Shown here piece after piece: positions 22,003 through 33,529 of a stretch of DNA of 64,000 nucleotides. The position numbers and the translations under genes were made by a program. The DNA lies in assembly GCA_037447655.1 (NCBI GenBank), contig JBBHKE010000025.1, positions 62,001 through 126,000 of the forward strand. Direction: 5' to 3'. The notes under the pieces were generated by a model. The model made no database searches. It was not told the origin of the DNA and saw only the letters and a program-made list of their open reading frames with translations. Source of the stretch: Zygnema cylindricum (taxonomy: Eukaryota > Streptophyta > Zygnematophyceae > Zygnematales > Zygnemataceae). Each line of letters begins with the position of its first letter. Position 1 is the stretch's first letter.

Positions 22003-22569
22003 TAGTTTCGGTAACTTTTGTTCTTCACACTATTTCTCTCAAAGGACTTTCGTTATGTTCGCAACCAGAAACCCTAAAAAATGAGCTGGCGTACAGACTG
22101 GCGTCTGCAAAAAATATAAAAGTTTTGTCGTATGATTACTTCGTACGCAGGTACATGGTACGAAAGTGAATATTTGAAGCTAAGTTTGTCGGTGCTAAAA
22201 ATCTAAAAGATACTCAATATCGGATCGTAGCTTGCGTGACGCCAGTCATTTTAGAACACGTGGCTTACAAACTCTACGTGATGGAACATCGACCCGGTCT
22301 GTAGAGTTTGCCGTACAGTTACAGGAACGTATGATGGAGCTTCACCCTTAATTAGCATCAAGTACGGTAAATTTTCTTAAAAACTATTTAAACTTTGACA
22401 CTAATAACGATTCGCGGTGTAGCTATCGAGCTACAGGCTGCACACTGTGAACAACATAAGAATTGTAGCATTCAACCCATAGTCCCATAATTCAACTGTG
22501 CGACAAGGATTGGAAACGCTATATCCTGCCATACTGTGCTATACGCGTACAATACGGTTTAATATAGAC
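22003..22569. other. Intergenic; solitary Harbinger-like right end
   Basis: Contains a GATGGAGCTTCACCC TTA end near 22334-22353 that matches the right terminus of the Harbinger-like family in this window, without a recognisable left partner, and a TIR remnant of the TA-flanked MITE near 22391. Nothing else recognised. Confidence 0.4.
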
Positions 22570-22572
22570 TAA

Positions 22573-23365
22573 GGGTAACCTTCCATCAGGCGAAAAGTGG
22601 GGTTGTTTACAAGAGAGTGTACCTTTCCGTACTAGGCCGTAGTTTTTTTTTTTTTTTTGACAAAAGATGTTTACTAAAAACTCGTTGAGATTCTCCAGAC
22701 TTCTTGGAGAAATATACCACCGTCCGATTTTCAATTTTCGACGCAAACGCTTCTTGTTTCCAGTACGTAGCTAGTCTCCTCAGGCTGTCCTCGGGAGGAG
22801 AGTTTGTGATTACTGGACGCTTGTTTTGGTCCACTTGTAAAGTCAGAGTCGATCCACGACAGACGTGAAGCAATAAACTTACATGTGGCAAATGGCGTGT
22901 ACTGTCTGACATCATAGCCAGCCTGTTCGACGACAAAATCTTGGTTGTTGGACATCTTGTCACGCCACGTTCATAAATGTGCACAATCAAGTTGGTACAG
23001 CGATAATGCATTCACGTACAAAATGGTGCATTTTTCGACATTTGTACAAACTTTAATTTTGCAACGGTTTTCGTGGCCGTGGGTATGACGACAACCTTAA
23101 GAACGTTCAGATTGTACATTAGCGTGACGCTACTAAGATATTTTAATCGGCGTTTATCCGTACACATACGCAGTTACAATTTTGTCTTTTTGCAAATGAT
23201 GATTATTCCTAGGCGGCTCAACAGGATCCTACGTGGTACCAATCACAATATAACAAGTTAGCAATTTTAGCTTCACTGGCACGACCTGATGGAAGGGTGT
23301 TACAAATTTTACTGCCGGTAAACGTGATCGTACAATTACTGGGAACGCCTGATGGAAGGTTACCC
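22573..23365. mobile_element. Harbinger/Tourist-like non-autonomous element, 793 bp
   Basis: Perfect 20-bp terminal inverted repeats GGGTAACCTTCCATCAGGCG, flanked on both sides by TAA (22570-22572 and 23366-23368), the 3-bp duplication typical of PIF/Harbinger. The interior is rich in GTACG and has no transposase ORF. The right 150 bp recur at 24022-24181, where a hAT MITE interrupts them. Confidence 0.85.
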
Positions 23366-23368
23366 TAA

Positions 23369-24021
23369 TACGAGAATAGTACTAAACCCACAGATTCCTT
23401 TTAAGGCTAGGGTTCCATTAGGCAGTCTCAGTAAACGTACGGATACTTATACGTTTACTGAATGCAGTGGGTTCCATTCTGTCGGGTCAGTAAACCATTT
23501 TCTATTTACGTAGCTCATTCTGGCTGGTACCACGTAAGTCACTATTGTGATTCCTAAAATCTACAAGAATCTTTGAAAGCAAACTACAGTACTGTAGCAA
23601 AGTGTGAACGACTGAACGTAATATCGTAATATCTGTACCAGAGGAGAGGGTGTACTATAATGTACTATCTGTACGCTCATATTTTATAGGGAAACTTGAT
23701 ATCATTCAACCGCTCAATTTTCCATACACATGCATGCCTGCTATGTAAAGTACTAAAGTTGTAAACACATACATGTGACATGGATTTAGAATTTTAGATG
23801 TTAAAGCACGTCAGCACTCTCTGTTCCCTACCATCTGCGTTTCCTGCAAAAGCAGCAGCTGTCCATACCAAGCTGGTAATAACATTCTCGAAAATTTACC
23901 CTCATTTTGAGGGCAAAATCGTAATTTAGGTTTTTTTTCGTACGGTTTGTCCTGAAACAGTACGACTTACCCCGAACATCAAGGCCAATTTTCTCTTATT
24001 ATCACCACATTACAGGCAGAT
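23369..24021. repeat. Partial copy of a second Harbinger-like family
   Basis: From about 23405, GGTTCCATTAGGCAGTCTCAG and the following 130 bp match the left end of the element at 30824 (same TTCCATTAGGC end, GTCGGGTCAGTAAAC motif and ACGTAGC block). The right end is not found, so the copy is truncated. The rest is unassigned. Confidence 0.5.
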
Positions 24022-24181
24022 TATTCCTGGGCGGCTCAACAGGATCCTACGTGGTACCAATCACAATATAACAAGTTAGCAATTTTAGCTTCACTGGCAC
24101 GACCTGATGGAAGGGTGTTACAAATTTTACTGCCGGTAAACGTGATCGTACAATTACTGGGAACGCCTGATGGGAGGTTAC
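24022..24181. repeat. Second copy of the right end of the 22573 element
   Basis: About 155 bp nearly identical to 23211-23360, ending GCCTGATGGGAGGTTAC and resuming after the hAT insertion at 25076 with GAGGTTACCCTTA. The 23.3-kb copy acts as an uninterrupted (empty-site) paralogue of this sequence. Confidence 0.85.
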
Positions 24182-25075
24182 TAGTGTTGTGTATCGGTAG
24201 AAAACTTATCGCGATAACACTGATACCGATAGTTATCGGTTATCGAACGGTCAGAGGTTCCGATATATCGGTCTGGGACCAACAAATTCCATATCGGCGA
24301 TAACTTAAAAAATATATAGTATGCATACAATAGTACTTTATAACATACTGTATTATTTTATTGATTTTATATAGCGTGGCATGCCACGTATGAAAATATG
24401 TTCCGTTACAGTTTAGCTGGAAATTATTACAGTAAACGCTGCACATAAACGTTGGTCGGTTAACTGAACAAAAAATTTACGGCGTCGTACGGAAATTTAC
24501 TAAAAAACTGGTAAACATGGAACTGAAAAGGACGGCGGACACAAAAGTACAATGGACGCAAAATAACATTCTGCGCGCCGCCGGAATCGAACGGACGATT
24601 TGGAATGAGAAAACACGAACGGACGGGCCAGCGTGAGCGCTGGCATCCCGGAATGGCTCTTTTGGCAGCTTTCGCCAAAAAAGCCGACAGATTGACACGT
24701 GGCAGGTCCCCAGTGGATCTCAAGGAATTAAGGGACAAAGCCATGGCGTCGGATGTGAAAGGTACATCGTTTTTACTGGATCTGTATCAAAATCGTACAG
24801 ATTTCATGGCGGCTACCGTACTTTCTATGTTTGTACACGTCTGGAGAATATGATGTACAGTTGAGGGTACAGACCGTACATTAATCTGTACGGTCCGTAC
24901 AATTATCGCCGATAATTATCGTTATCGGCATTATCGCCGATAAGTACCCGATATTATCGGCTACTTATCGGCGATAAGACCGATGTCGATATATCGTACC
25001 AATATATCGATTATCGGATACCCGAAAAAAGGCCCATATCGGTTATCGGCAAATCCTTACCGATACACAACACTA
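24182..25075. mobile_element. hAT-like non-autonomous transposon, 894 bp
   Basis: TIRs TAGTGTTGTGTATCGGTA and complement, flanked by a perfect 8-bp duplication GAGGTTAC (24174-24181 and 25076-25083). The subterminal regions are full of TTATCGG/CCGATAA repeats, as in hAT elements that need multiple transposase-binding sites. No transposase ORF. A partial copy is at 35276-35412. Confidence 0.92.
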
Positions 25076-25083
25076 GAGGTTAC

Positions 25084-27909
25084 CCTTATGCGCTGAAACG
25101 CCTAATAGAACATTAGTGCGCCGAAACTAACCGTGAGCTGGACCTAAGACCGTACCACCGTTCTACGCACTAAATAATTCACCAACCGTACAGTACAACG
25201 TCACGAACCTTAACCGACACTCAAACTAAACAGGACGTTCCGAGAAAAGGACATAACTGCCGACGTCAACTGAACATTAATTGAATATAAACACAAACTG
25301 AACAAAAACTGAACTGAATTAACACATTGAAATCATAACAGTCTCCACAGTAGTTAGCAGTGTGATTTGTATATAATGGACTTCTTCACTTGAAGATTCC
25401 ATCCCAAATTTAATTCAATTTATCTCATCAATGCATTGATCTTTTGTCTTGTGTATGATTTCATGGCGTCTGCCAATCTACCTCCAATAGGGGAGAGGGT
25501 TGATGAAATTTTTGGACCTCCAGTTGATCATTGTTTTAGGATAATAGGCTGTCTATCCGGCGACGTCCGCGAAGACCAGCAGTCACAGATGACCACAACA
25601 GGACGACTGGTAGGGAAGTGTCTCATATGCGCTCCGTGAGAATCTCCATTTCCACCGCTCAAACTGGATACTGGATTCCCAAAGGAGTAGGCTCGACAGT
25701 CTTCCCGGGCATCTGAAATCTCTTATCTTCTATTCCTCCCTGTTGCAACCATCTCCACCCGAGCGGCGGTTCGTGTCACCTCTCATTTCCTTCTTGTCCC
25801 TCTAATCTCTTATCTAATTTTCATTTTTTCATCAACATAGCGCATAAGATTTCTGAAAAGGTTACGACTATAGTACTTGCTCCTCCATATCAAGGTTGTC
25901 CAAATGGGTTAGTAGAAAAAGATTCCTCGTATTGCGCCCCTCCGAAACTGAATGGCTTCGCTTCACTCGGTTTTCGCTCTTCCGTAGTCTAAACTCCTTC
26001 CAAAGGCTCTTGCAGGGGGGTCGCCATGGGTGATTTTGTTGTCAACATCTTCTTCTTCCCCCCCATAACTACCACACTTGCCTTAGCTACACAATTCCAG
26101 AGCTTTCCCCCCTCACATACCAATTGATAGGTTTAATGCACAACAAAAAACTTAAAGCAAACACAACAATCACCTGAGAATTTTATCACAAGCAGAAGCA
26201 TAATCACAATTCATCAAGAGCAAGGGCGTCGCCAAATATAAGTATACTAACTGAGGTTCTTCTTCACCACAATAATGTCACTGTCTCTCACTTTCTCTTA
26301 CTACCTCAATAAAGACTTAGCCTATGAAACACTACATCTCAATTCACCACCACTGCCGGCTAACACCTACAAACGATGAGACCTGTCCAAGACCGACAAG
26401 CTGACCTTTCAAAGACAGAAACGCCACATTATGACTGAACTAAAATAGAATGCCCTTACACAAAGATCTAGACTACACGGACCAAGTCATTAACTCCAAC
26501 GCGAACCCGATATGCGTGCTGATTCGCTGAAGCGTCAATTCCGCCGATTCCACAATGTCACGTAACAATACATGCTTGTTGTCGTTGGTAACTTGATACT
26601 CTACCGTCTTGATAACAAAAAAAGTACAAAAGTACATTAAGCTGGATACTCTGTTGGAAAGGTAAAACAGACGTACGCTCCGGTAAAAATCGTATAATTG
26701 AAGGACCAAAGAATAATAAATAGTATATCGGTAACAGAAGATAACTTTAAAAAATTAGTGACTCTAACATGGTGACGATAAACAAAAAAAAAAGATATTG
26801 CTTACATGCAAACGTAGCAAGTATGTGATTTCTACTGACCTTTTGAAATGCTTAAGACTTTCACTATTCAGAGCAAAAAATGATGTTATAAGAAACGTGA
26901 TGAGCCTACTCTACAAGGAAGTGTTCAAAAGATTGGTCATTACAAACACTTGCCAGAAAATTCATAATTACAAGAATTAAACCTATACATCCTTTCGCAT
27001 TATTTCAGCAGCAATCGACACAAAAAAATATATTCACCACCAAGCTATTTTAGAAGTAGGTTTGTAGAACACATGTAACGGAGGGGTTTTCTGCGGTTTA
27101 CACTGAAACTGTCGATTGTGCGACAACTGCAAAATTCAAGCTAGAATAAAATTTAGGTTAGAATTACAATCTTTAATCTCAGATTGCAAAATTACAGCTA
27201 GAATTGCAATTCATAATAAAAAATGCAAATTAGATTTAAAATAGCAAAATTCTATCATGTTTACAAAATTCACTTTAGAATCGGAAATTTCCAGATGTAA
27301 TTGCAATATTGAAGTTATAATTCCAAAATTAATTTCATATGTAATAAATTCAAAAATCACGAATCATATTCAATTAATTTAAGATTGAAATTCAGTCTGA
27401 ATTGCAAAAAGTATATTGAATCTGTTAATCCTAACAGAATCAAGCAGTTCGAGTCAAAGTTGCTCATTCACTTTTAGGTTAGCGAAAATTGTTTAGAACT
27501 TCAGAATTAAATTTGATTCGCAAAACAAGTATAGGAAAATTAACATAGAATTGCAAACTTTAACTATTTTCAAAAATCAACTTAGGGGTCAAATTCTTAT
27601 TGCGAAACTTTATAAATGCTCACATTCTGGAATTTTGGCTGAAATAGAAAGGGAAATCAGTTGCAGGAAAAAAGAACATTTTTTTTACTCTTTTTTGAAA
27701 GACGTTAATGGACATTAATGTTGCCATTTTATCATAAATATTATGTTTTTCCAGAGCAATAATAACATACACCCAAATAAACATTTAGAATTTAATATAT
27801 TCCCGACCAGTAATTATTTAACATCACTTTATGGTTCTACTATAGTCTACAAAGCCCGAGTATCTCACCACGCTCTGTGTAGGGTATTACTAAACCATGT
27901 TCTTCATTT
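25084..27909. other. Gene-poor stretch with no recognised gene
   Basis: About 2.8 kb. Short ORFs at 25436-25639 (plus) and 26473-26709 (minus) have no recognisable domain. From about 27120 to 27560 the sequence is AT-rich with loosely repeated GCAAAATT/AGAATTGCAA words spaced 20-40 bp apart, like a decayed satellite. No RNA gene or transposon end was recognised. Confidence 0.4.
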
Positions 27910-29690
27910 TTATTTGAAAAAGAAAAAAAGAAATAAACCTCCACCAATGAACAGCAAGGCGACAGCTCCTCCGACTACCCCTCCTATTAGAACGTTGGTA
28001 TTTCCGGAGCCTGGGGGATAAAACGGAAAATAAATAAATAAGGGTCTTAATGGATAGGAATTCTGCGGTGCTTACGGTTTCTAATTTTTCGGGAGGGGTT
28101 TTCATAGCTTTTAAAATTTTCTAGGGTGAAAGAACCATAACGTAACATTCCTCATTGACTCCTTGTGATTTTAAATCCATAAAAAGCATGGAAAGATCAT
28201 GGTTATTTAAATAAAAAAACAGAAAATTTCCAGGATCAATATGTGAATTACACAAAACTTCGATTTATGTCAATTATAGGTAAAGTAACACATAAAATGC
28301 GTGTCCAAATTCTGTTGGCACGATGAAAACAGGTGAAGATAGAATCGATCAAAAGAAAATCGTTCTATAGGCCCGAATTTAAATCTAAAAATTCATAAAA
28401 CTGAATAGGGGAAATGCGTGTACGGAAAAAATACACCTGAGAGCGAGGACCTGGAAGAGGGGGAGGAGGACCTGGAAGAGGGGGAGGAGGACTTGGGGGA
28501 GAACTTTCGGAATAAGGAACTTGCAGGAGAACTTCCGGGAGAACTTTGGGAAGGAGGATTTGGTGGTGGAGGTCTTGGGGGAGGAGGTCTTGGGGGAGGA
28601 GGACTTGGAGGAGGAGGACTTGGAGGAGGGGGAGACGGTGGTGGTGGCGATGGAAATCCCACTACATACACAAAACGAGATTCAATAATAAGCTTAAGCT
28701 CGTAGAGGATGAATCAAAATTCTCCATTAGAAACAGACGAAACCAATTGTCGATACACGACATGCTTGAGTGTGCAGTAAGGTAGGCGAATAGTGTAAAG
28801 CGTGACATTGGAATTAAATTAGATACCAATACTACATATCAAAATTGTATATAATATATAATACGGTACGGTTGGCAATTGTGCCTTCTCGCTTGTAGAA
28901 CGGGAGCCCAAGATTCTGGTAGGAATCACTCGAAACCGTCAAGTAACAGTAACAGTAAGAAGAATAGTCACCAGAAGGAGGATAGTAATAGTACCCTACG
29001 CAATTGCAGTCGCTGGTACACTTTGACTTACACTCCCCCCGAGTAACGTCATAATATGTGTCAAAATAATAACCTTCCTCTTTGTCCGAGACGCTGTCAT
29101 AGGTATTAAGCAGACCACTACAGAATTGAGCATCTAGGAGAGGGGGAGAGCGAAGGGAAAGGAGGGAGGGAGAGGGCGGGGAGGTAGAAGGCGATTGGGA
29201 GAGGGAGAGGGGATAGGGAGAGGGGGGGGAAGGAGAGTGGGGAGGAGAGAAAGATAAGGGTGAGAAAGCGGAGAGGCAGGATAGAGATGAAAGGTAGGGG
29301 AAAGTGATTGTAGAAAGCGGGGAGGAAGAATATTGACAACAAGGGCCGGGAATGGTAGGGAGGGGAGAGAGAAAAAAAGGTTAGAAAAAACAAGAATCAT
29401 GTGTGGAAGATAGAAACGGAGTCCAAAAATGACAAGTAACAACAATGGAGGATATGTAATCGGTTGACAATCGTACCTTGTCGCTTGTAGATGGGAAGTC
29501 GAAGAAACCGATATTACCACTCAAAACCGACAAGTAACAGTAGCAGTTACCAGTAGAGGAATAGTAATAGTACCCTATGCAATTGCAGTCGTCCGTACAC
29601 TTTGACTGACACTCGTCTCGAGTAGAGTCAGAATATGTTAGGATATTGGGCGAATCGGCGTCGGCCGAAATCGCGCCGTCAAATGTTTTG
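27910..29690 (-). CDS. PAN-like x2, SPPPP linker, single-pass membrane protein (5' partial model)
   Basis: Exon model: A, from about 29690 to a donor at 29518; B, from 29133 to an ambiguous donor; P, 28661-28437; T, 28010-27910. The three junctions are compatible with phase 1. Exons A and B each encode a Cys-rich module (DECQSKCTDDCNCIGYYYY and GECKSKCTSDCNCVGYYYY, each followed by CYCYL) that fits the C-x3-C-x3-C-x-C core of PAN/S-locus-like lectin modules. Exon P encodes GFPSPPPPSPPPP-type repeats, then a Ser/Pro-rich tail, as in extensins and algal pherophorin linkers. Exon T encodes a GVVGGAVALLFIGGGLFLFF membrane span, one Lys and a stop, so there is no kinase domain. A wall-anchored surface protein or truncated receptor is inferred. 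The signal peptide exon was not found; sequence upstream of 29690 looks transposon-derived. The gene may be incomplete. Confidence 0.6.
29140..29360. repeat. Purine-rich (GGGAGA)n intron tract
   Basis: Low-complexity GGGAGAGG/GAGGGG sequence in the intron between the two PAN-like exons; on the gene strand it is a long polypyrimidine tract before the acceptor at 29134. ORFs here are spurious. Confidence 0.8.
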
Positions 29691-29699
29691 TTTGGTTCG

Positions 29700-30820
29700 C
29701 GTCAGTTATGGTTTTTTTGTTTCGTTCGATACATGTGTCGGTTCGCGTCTATGTTCGGTACTGTACTTTTGTGTCGGTTCGGTTTGGTGCGTACGATATT
29801 CAATTGTACGAATCGAACGTGAGACGATTTCGAAGAAATGTTGGTTCGCGAAGCGTGACGCGATATTTTCGTCCGCGGGAATATTATGTGTATGACGAAG
29901 CGGCAGTACTTTTGTACGGCCGATCCTACTACGATCCTGCACGATCCTGCCACATTTTGCTCGATTCACAGAGAGCAAAATTGTCAGAATACAGAGAGCA
30001 GATTTGTCAGTGTAAGAGGTAGCTTAATGTTGCCGGCTATGGCAGGTGCACTCAGAGTGCATCTGGTCGTTATGTTTAGGGACTGTTTGCTATGTATTGA
30101 TTTTAGATGTATTTGTTCTTTATTATGGTAGTGAGTATTTAGTGAGTGAGTAGAGTTAGGAAAAAATAATCTATTAAATGTATTCAGTGTGAGTGTGAGT
30201 GTGAGTGAGAATATGTGATAAAAGTGAGTTAGGAATCTGAGTGAGTTAGATCGGTAAAAGTGAGAGCTTGTATTGGAAAAGCTTCGGCTCAATATATTTA
30301 TATTTTGTCGATGTGATATGTTATGTGGGAATGAGATTTATTTATGTGTAAGCTTCCGCTGTGCATCATCTTGGTTGATTATTGAGAAGTAAGTCGATCT
30401 TTGTGATTGTGTGTCGTTTTAACAAAAAAGGCAGCGGCAAACTTTGATGGTGGGAGCGTGACGGGATAATTTCCGTGGATTCGCAACCCCTTTGGCGGAA
30501 GGCACATGGCCCTTGCAACATGTATGCACATACACGCGCGCTCATCGTGGATTCTTTTTACCTTTTCCACGCGACCTATTTGTACACATTAAATCTTCGA
30601 GAATTGTCCTCCCTGTGCACGGTCTTAACAAAACGTGGGGTTAGTAACGTAGCGTCTCGCATAAAAAGTGTAATAACATCCGATGGTCCGAATTTACGCC
30701 TACAACCTTTGACATTTTTTTGTAATGATGTTTTCCTTGATTTTTTTTTTGTACGGACCCGTACGAAACGGTACGGCTGTCAGTAAAAAGTCCGATTTTA
30801 TAACTAATGGAAGGCCACCC
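29700..30820. other. Intergenic, GTACG/GTTCG-rich, with one DNA-transposon end
   Basis: Contains short direct repeats such as GATCCTACTACGATCCTGC near 29923, GTGAGTGTGAGTG near 30187 and, at 30804-30820, a CTAATGGAAGGCCACCC end followed by TTA that resembles the right end of the Harbinger-like family. The left partner was not found. No gene recognised. Confidence 0.4.
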
Positions 30821-30823
30821 TTA

Positions 30824-31528
30824 GAGCATTATTCCATTAGGCGGTCTCAGTAAACGTCGAAAATTCGTTTACTGAAGCCATCGTTCCATTGTGTCGGGTC
30901 AGTAACCGACATTTTATTTGCGTAGCACAGTTTGATTGGTCCACGTAATAGATGAATACGATTTTATAAATCTTCAAAGAATCTGTGACGACAAATTGTG
31001 ACCACATATTTGTACCAGCGAAGGTAAAAAGTGACTTGTACGATGTATTGAACAAAATCTCTACGAGCGAACGAAACTTAAGATTTGTAAAATCGTACGA
31101 ATACGTCAGAATGGTTAGTGGATGACAACAGAAGCGTGAAACAATATCCTCCGTCAAAGATTTTCTTGCGGCTTCCGATGGCCCCGCATCCTCCTTGGCG
31201 GAAGGCACATGTCATACGAGATGTGTACCCACCTGGTCGCGCGGTCGTCGTGGATATTTGATGACTTTTCCACGAGGCACAATGCTATTCGTTCAGGCGC
31301 TTAGAATTGACCTACTCCGGGTCACTTGTTGCAAACTGAAAGTGTCAGACGATGGCGTATCCGATTATATATATGACGGTCCACGTTTACGCCCATAAAC
31401 GTGGAGAATCAAATTCCTCACTCAATAGGCTTGTTTTTTTGACATTTTTATTTTTGGGGTACGGCACTGTACGAAACAGTATGACTTTCAGTAAACAACG
31501 GCATTTTCCCCCTAATGGAACCTCACCC
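30824..31528. mobile_element. Harbinger-like non-autonomous element, about 705 bp
   Basis: Flanked by TTA on both sides (30821-30823 and 31529-31531). The inner parts of the termini are inverted repeats (TTCCATTAGG at the left, CCTAATGGAA at the right), while the outermost 8 bases have diverged. CAGTAAAC motifs sit near both ends. Interior similar to 23405-23550. No transposase. Confidence 0.6.
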
Positions 31529-31531
31529 TTA

Positions 31532-32467
31532 GACGTAGCTTACATTCTTGTGACTTTTGTAGTCTTTATTTGTTTTTTCGGTTTTGCCCTTTTGTACAAA
31601 GATTGTTTTACCATCGCAATTTCCGGAATTATGTTTTCCTTTTCCATATCGTATATGCTATTTTTTGTGTGACGTTGTGGACGTCAATTTTTTGATTGAC
31701 ATTTTGACATTTGTGACATTTTGACGTCATGCGTATTCGTGACACTGTTGACGTCACTGATTCTAGAATTTTTGCCACGACTTCCTTATTGCCGTATTTT
31801 CTGTCTTTTCTGTTCGACGTGTCACCAAATTCATCGCAAAAATTGAAAAATATGGTCAATAACTTTGTCTTTTTCTGAGGATCTATATTTTCCGTACTTC
31901 ATTCCAGTGGGAAGGCTAGTGACGGAGACTTTGAAATACTGGCATGACAGCTCGGCAGAAACGGACAAAATATAATATTTGTGTACTTTACCGCGTGCGA
32001 AACTGTTGAAATAGTATTAAACGTGGAATATTTTTTTGTAAATTTTGTTTACGTGTCATTTAGTTGACCTTCAGGTTGTTGACGCTCACGTTTGAGATGA
32101 GCTGGCATGTGCGTAAAGACAGAATCTGCCAAGACGACAAAATTTAGTACATACTAAGTTCTAGAACGACTGTAAAGTACTTCGTTTTCGTCGCTATATT
32201 CGTACGGATAAAAGATTTTCTCTGTGCAGCGATCACTATAAAAACGACAATATAAACTCTTGAGTAGTCACATGGGCATATGCCCTAAATTTTGAGTGGC
32301 CAGTATGGCTGTCGTTTTCTGAAAAGCTGTCACAAGTGCATAAGGTACAGGTACGATCTGTTGTTGCATATCCACGTAGATACGATGATGATTCTTTAAC
32401 CTACACCAAACTTCTTCGGTACGTCTGTCGGCATCCAGTACGGAAGAGGAGAAAATCTGGTACAGTA
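31532..32467. other. Intergenic with TGACGTCA-like clusters
   Basis: At 31676-31760 GACGTCA-type words and GACATTTTGACATTTGTGAC occur several times in 80 bp. They look like a short degenerate repeat and also resemble bZIP sites. Nothing else recognised. Confidence 0.35.
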
Positions 32468-32698
32468 CATCGCCAATCGCTATTAGAGTATATAACGCCA
32501 ATTCGGTGCCCTTTTTTCAAAAATAAAAACCTGAAATACAATTAATAGCCCTATTTAAGTACGTGGACCATAATCTGCCACGTCTCAGATACTAATCTTC
32601 CGATTGGCGGTCTCAAATTGAAAATCGGACAATTGTGTACGGAGAAAATATGTTTTAAGTGGCGAAAAAATTATTAACCCTAATAGCGATACACGGTG
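32468..32698. mobile_element. TA-flanked MITE, 231 bp
   Basis: Second copy of the family at 21788: left end CATCGCCAATCGCTATTAG, right end CTAATAGCGATACACGGTG, each flanked by TA. The TIRs are imperfect here, so it is older than the 21.8-kb copy. Confidence 0.65.
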
Positions 32699-32835
32699 TA
32701 CTGTACCGTCATCGATTTTGTCGGCCGAACAATGCTGACGGTCAAAATCATTTTACGCATAGTTCAAAAGTAGGCGTTTTTATGGTAGGCCTTTGGTAGG
32801 CGCACAAAACTCGGCACAAAACTCGCGCAGAGTAA

Positions 32836-33526
32836 GGGCGTGTCCCCATGTAACCGATATTTTGTAACGTTATTTTGGAATTTAGCGCTGATTTTACGGT
32901 GTACTTTTCAAAGTGTGCCTATGTCAATCGTTACTTGCGCGTTCATTATTTTGAATATGTGGCAGCTGTACACGTCGCCAATACTTGCGAAACCCAAACA
33001 CATTTGTAGACGCCAACGACCTCGGAACAAACTGCGGACATTTGTACGCCGCAAAGAGCTCCTGACATACTGGGACAATTGTCGACGCCGACTGTCATTT
33101 GTTGACGCCCACACGTGAACGACATAAGCAATCGCATACGTCTAAAAAATGACATTTGTAGACGCCCACAAGTGGACAACATAAGCAAACGGACAAACAA
33201 AATTTTTTTCGTGTATTCTCCCAACTGCAAAAAAACAAATGAAAACTTTTGACGCGTGCAACCCAAGATTTCTATTCGTCAACAGGGTAGTATTTTGATT
33301 AAAAGCAGGTCGCGATTTGATTTCATTGCAAGTGTGAAGATGAGCTGGAAGTGGGTCGCGATGATAATACTGCCAAATCGCCGTACCTTTCAAGTTCCAA
33401 GATGACGCAAAATGTATTTGAGTTTTTGCCCATTTTTCGTACGGCGTAATATTTTCAAGTAGGAAGTCCCATTTTCTGTGTAAACGACGGAAAAAAACCC
33501 TTACTTGAACACATGGGGACACGCCC
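32836..33526. mobile_element. Harbinger/Tourist-like element, 691 bp
   Basis: Perfect 16-bp TIRs GGGCGTGTCCCCATGT with flanking TAA at 32833-32835 and 33527-33529. No transposase. The interior has repeated GACGCCCACA and GTAGACGCC words. The TIR sequence differs from the 22573 family, so this is a separate family with the same TSD length. Confidence 0.85.
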
Positions 33527-33529
33527 TAA

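Noticed and set aside
25436-25639. Plus-strand ORF of 67 codons
   Set aside because: No recognisable domain or splice context.
26473-26709. Minus-strand ORF with VTNDNKHVLLRDIVESAEL
   Set aside because: Considered as a cytoplasmic exon of the PAN gene; no kinase or other domain and the PAN model already ends in a stop at 27910.
28418-28705. Plus-strand glycine-rich ORF (GGGLGGGGLG)
   Set aside because: Antisense shadow of the SPPPP exon on the minus strand, which has splice sites and phase consistency.
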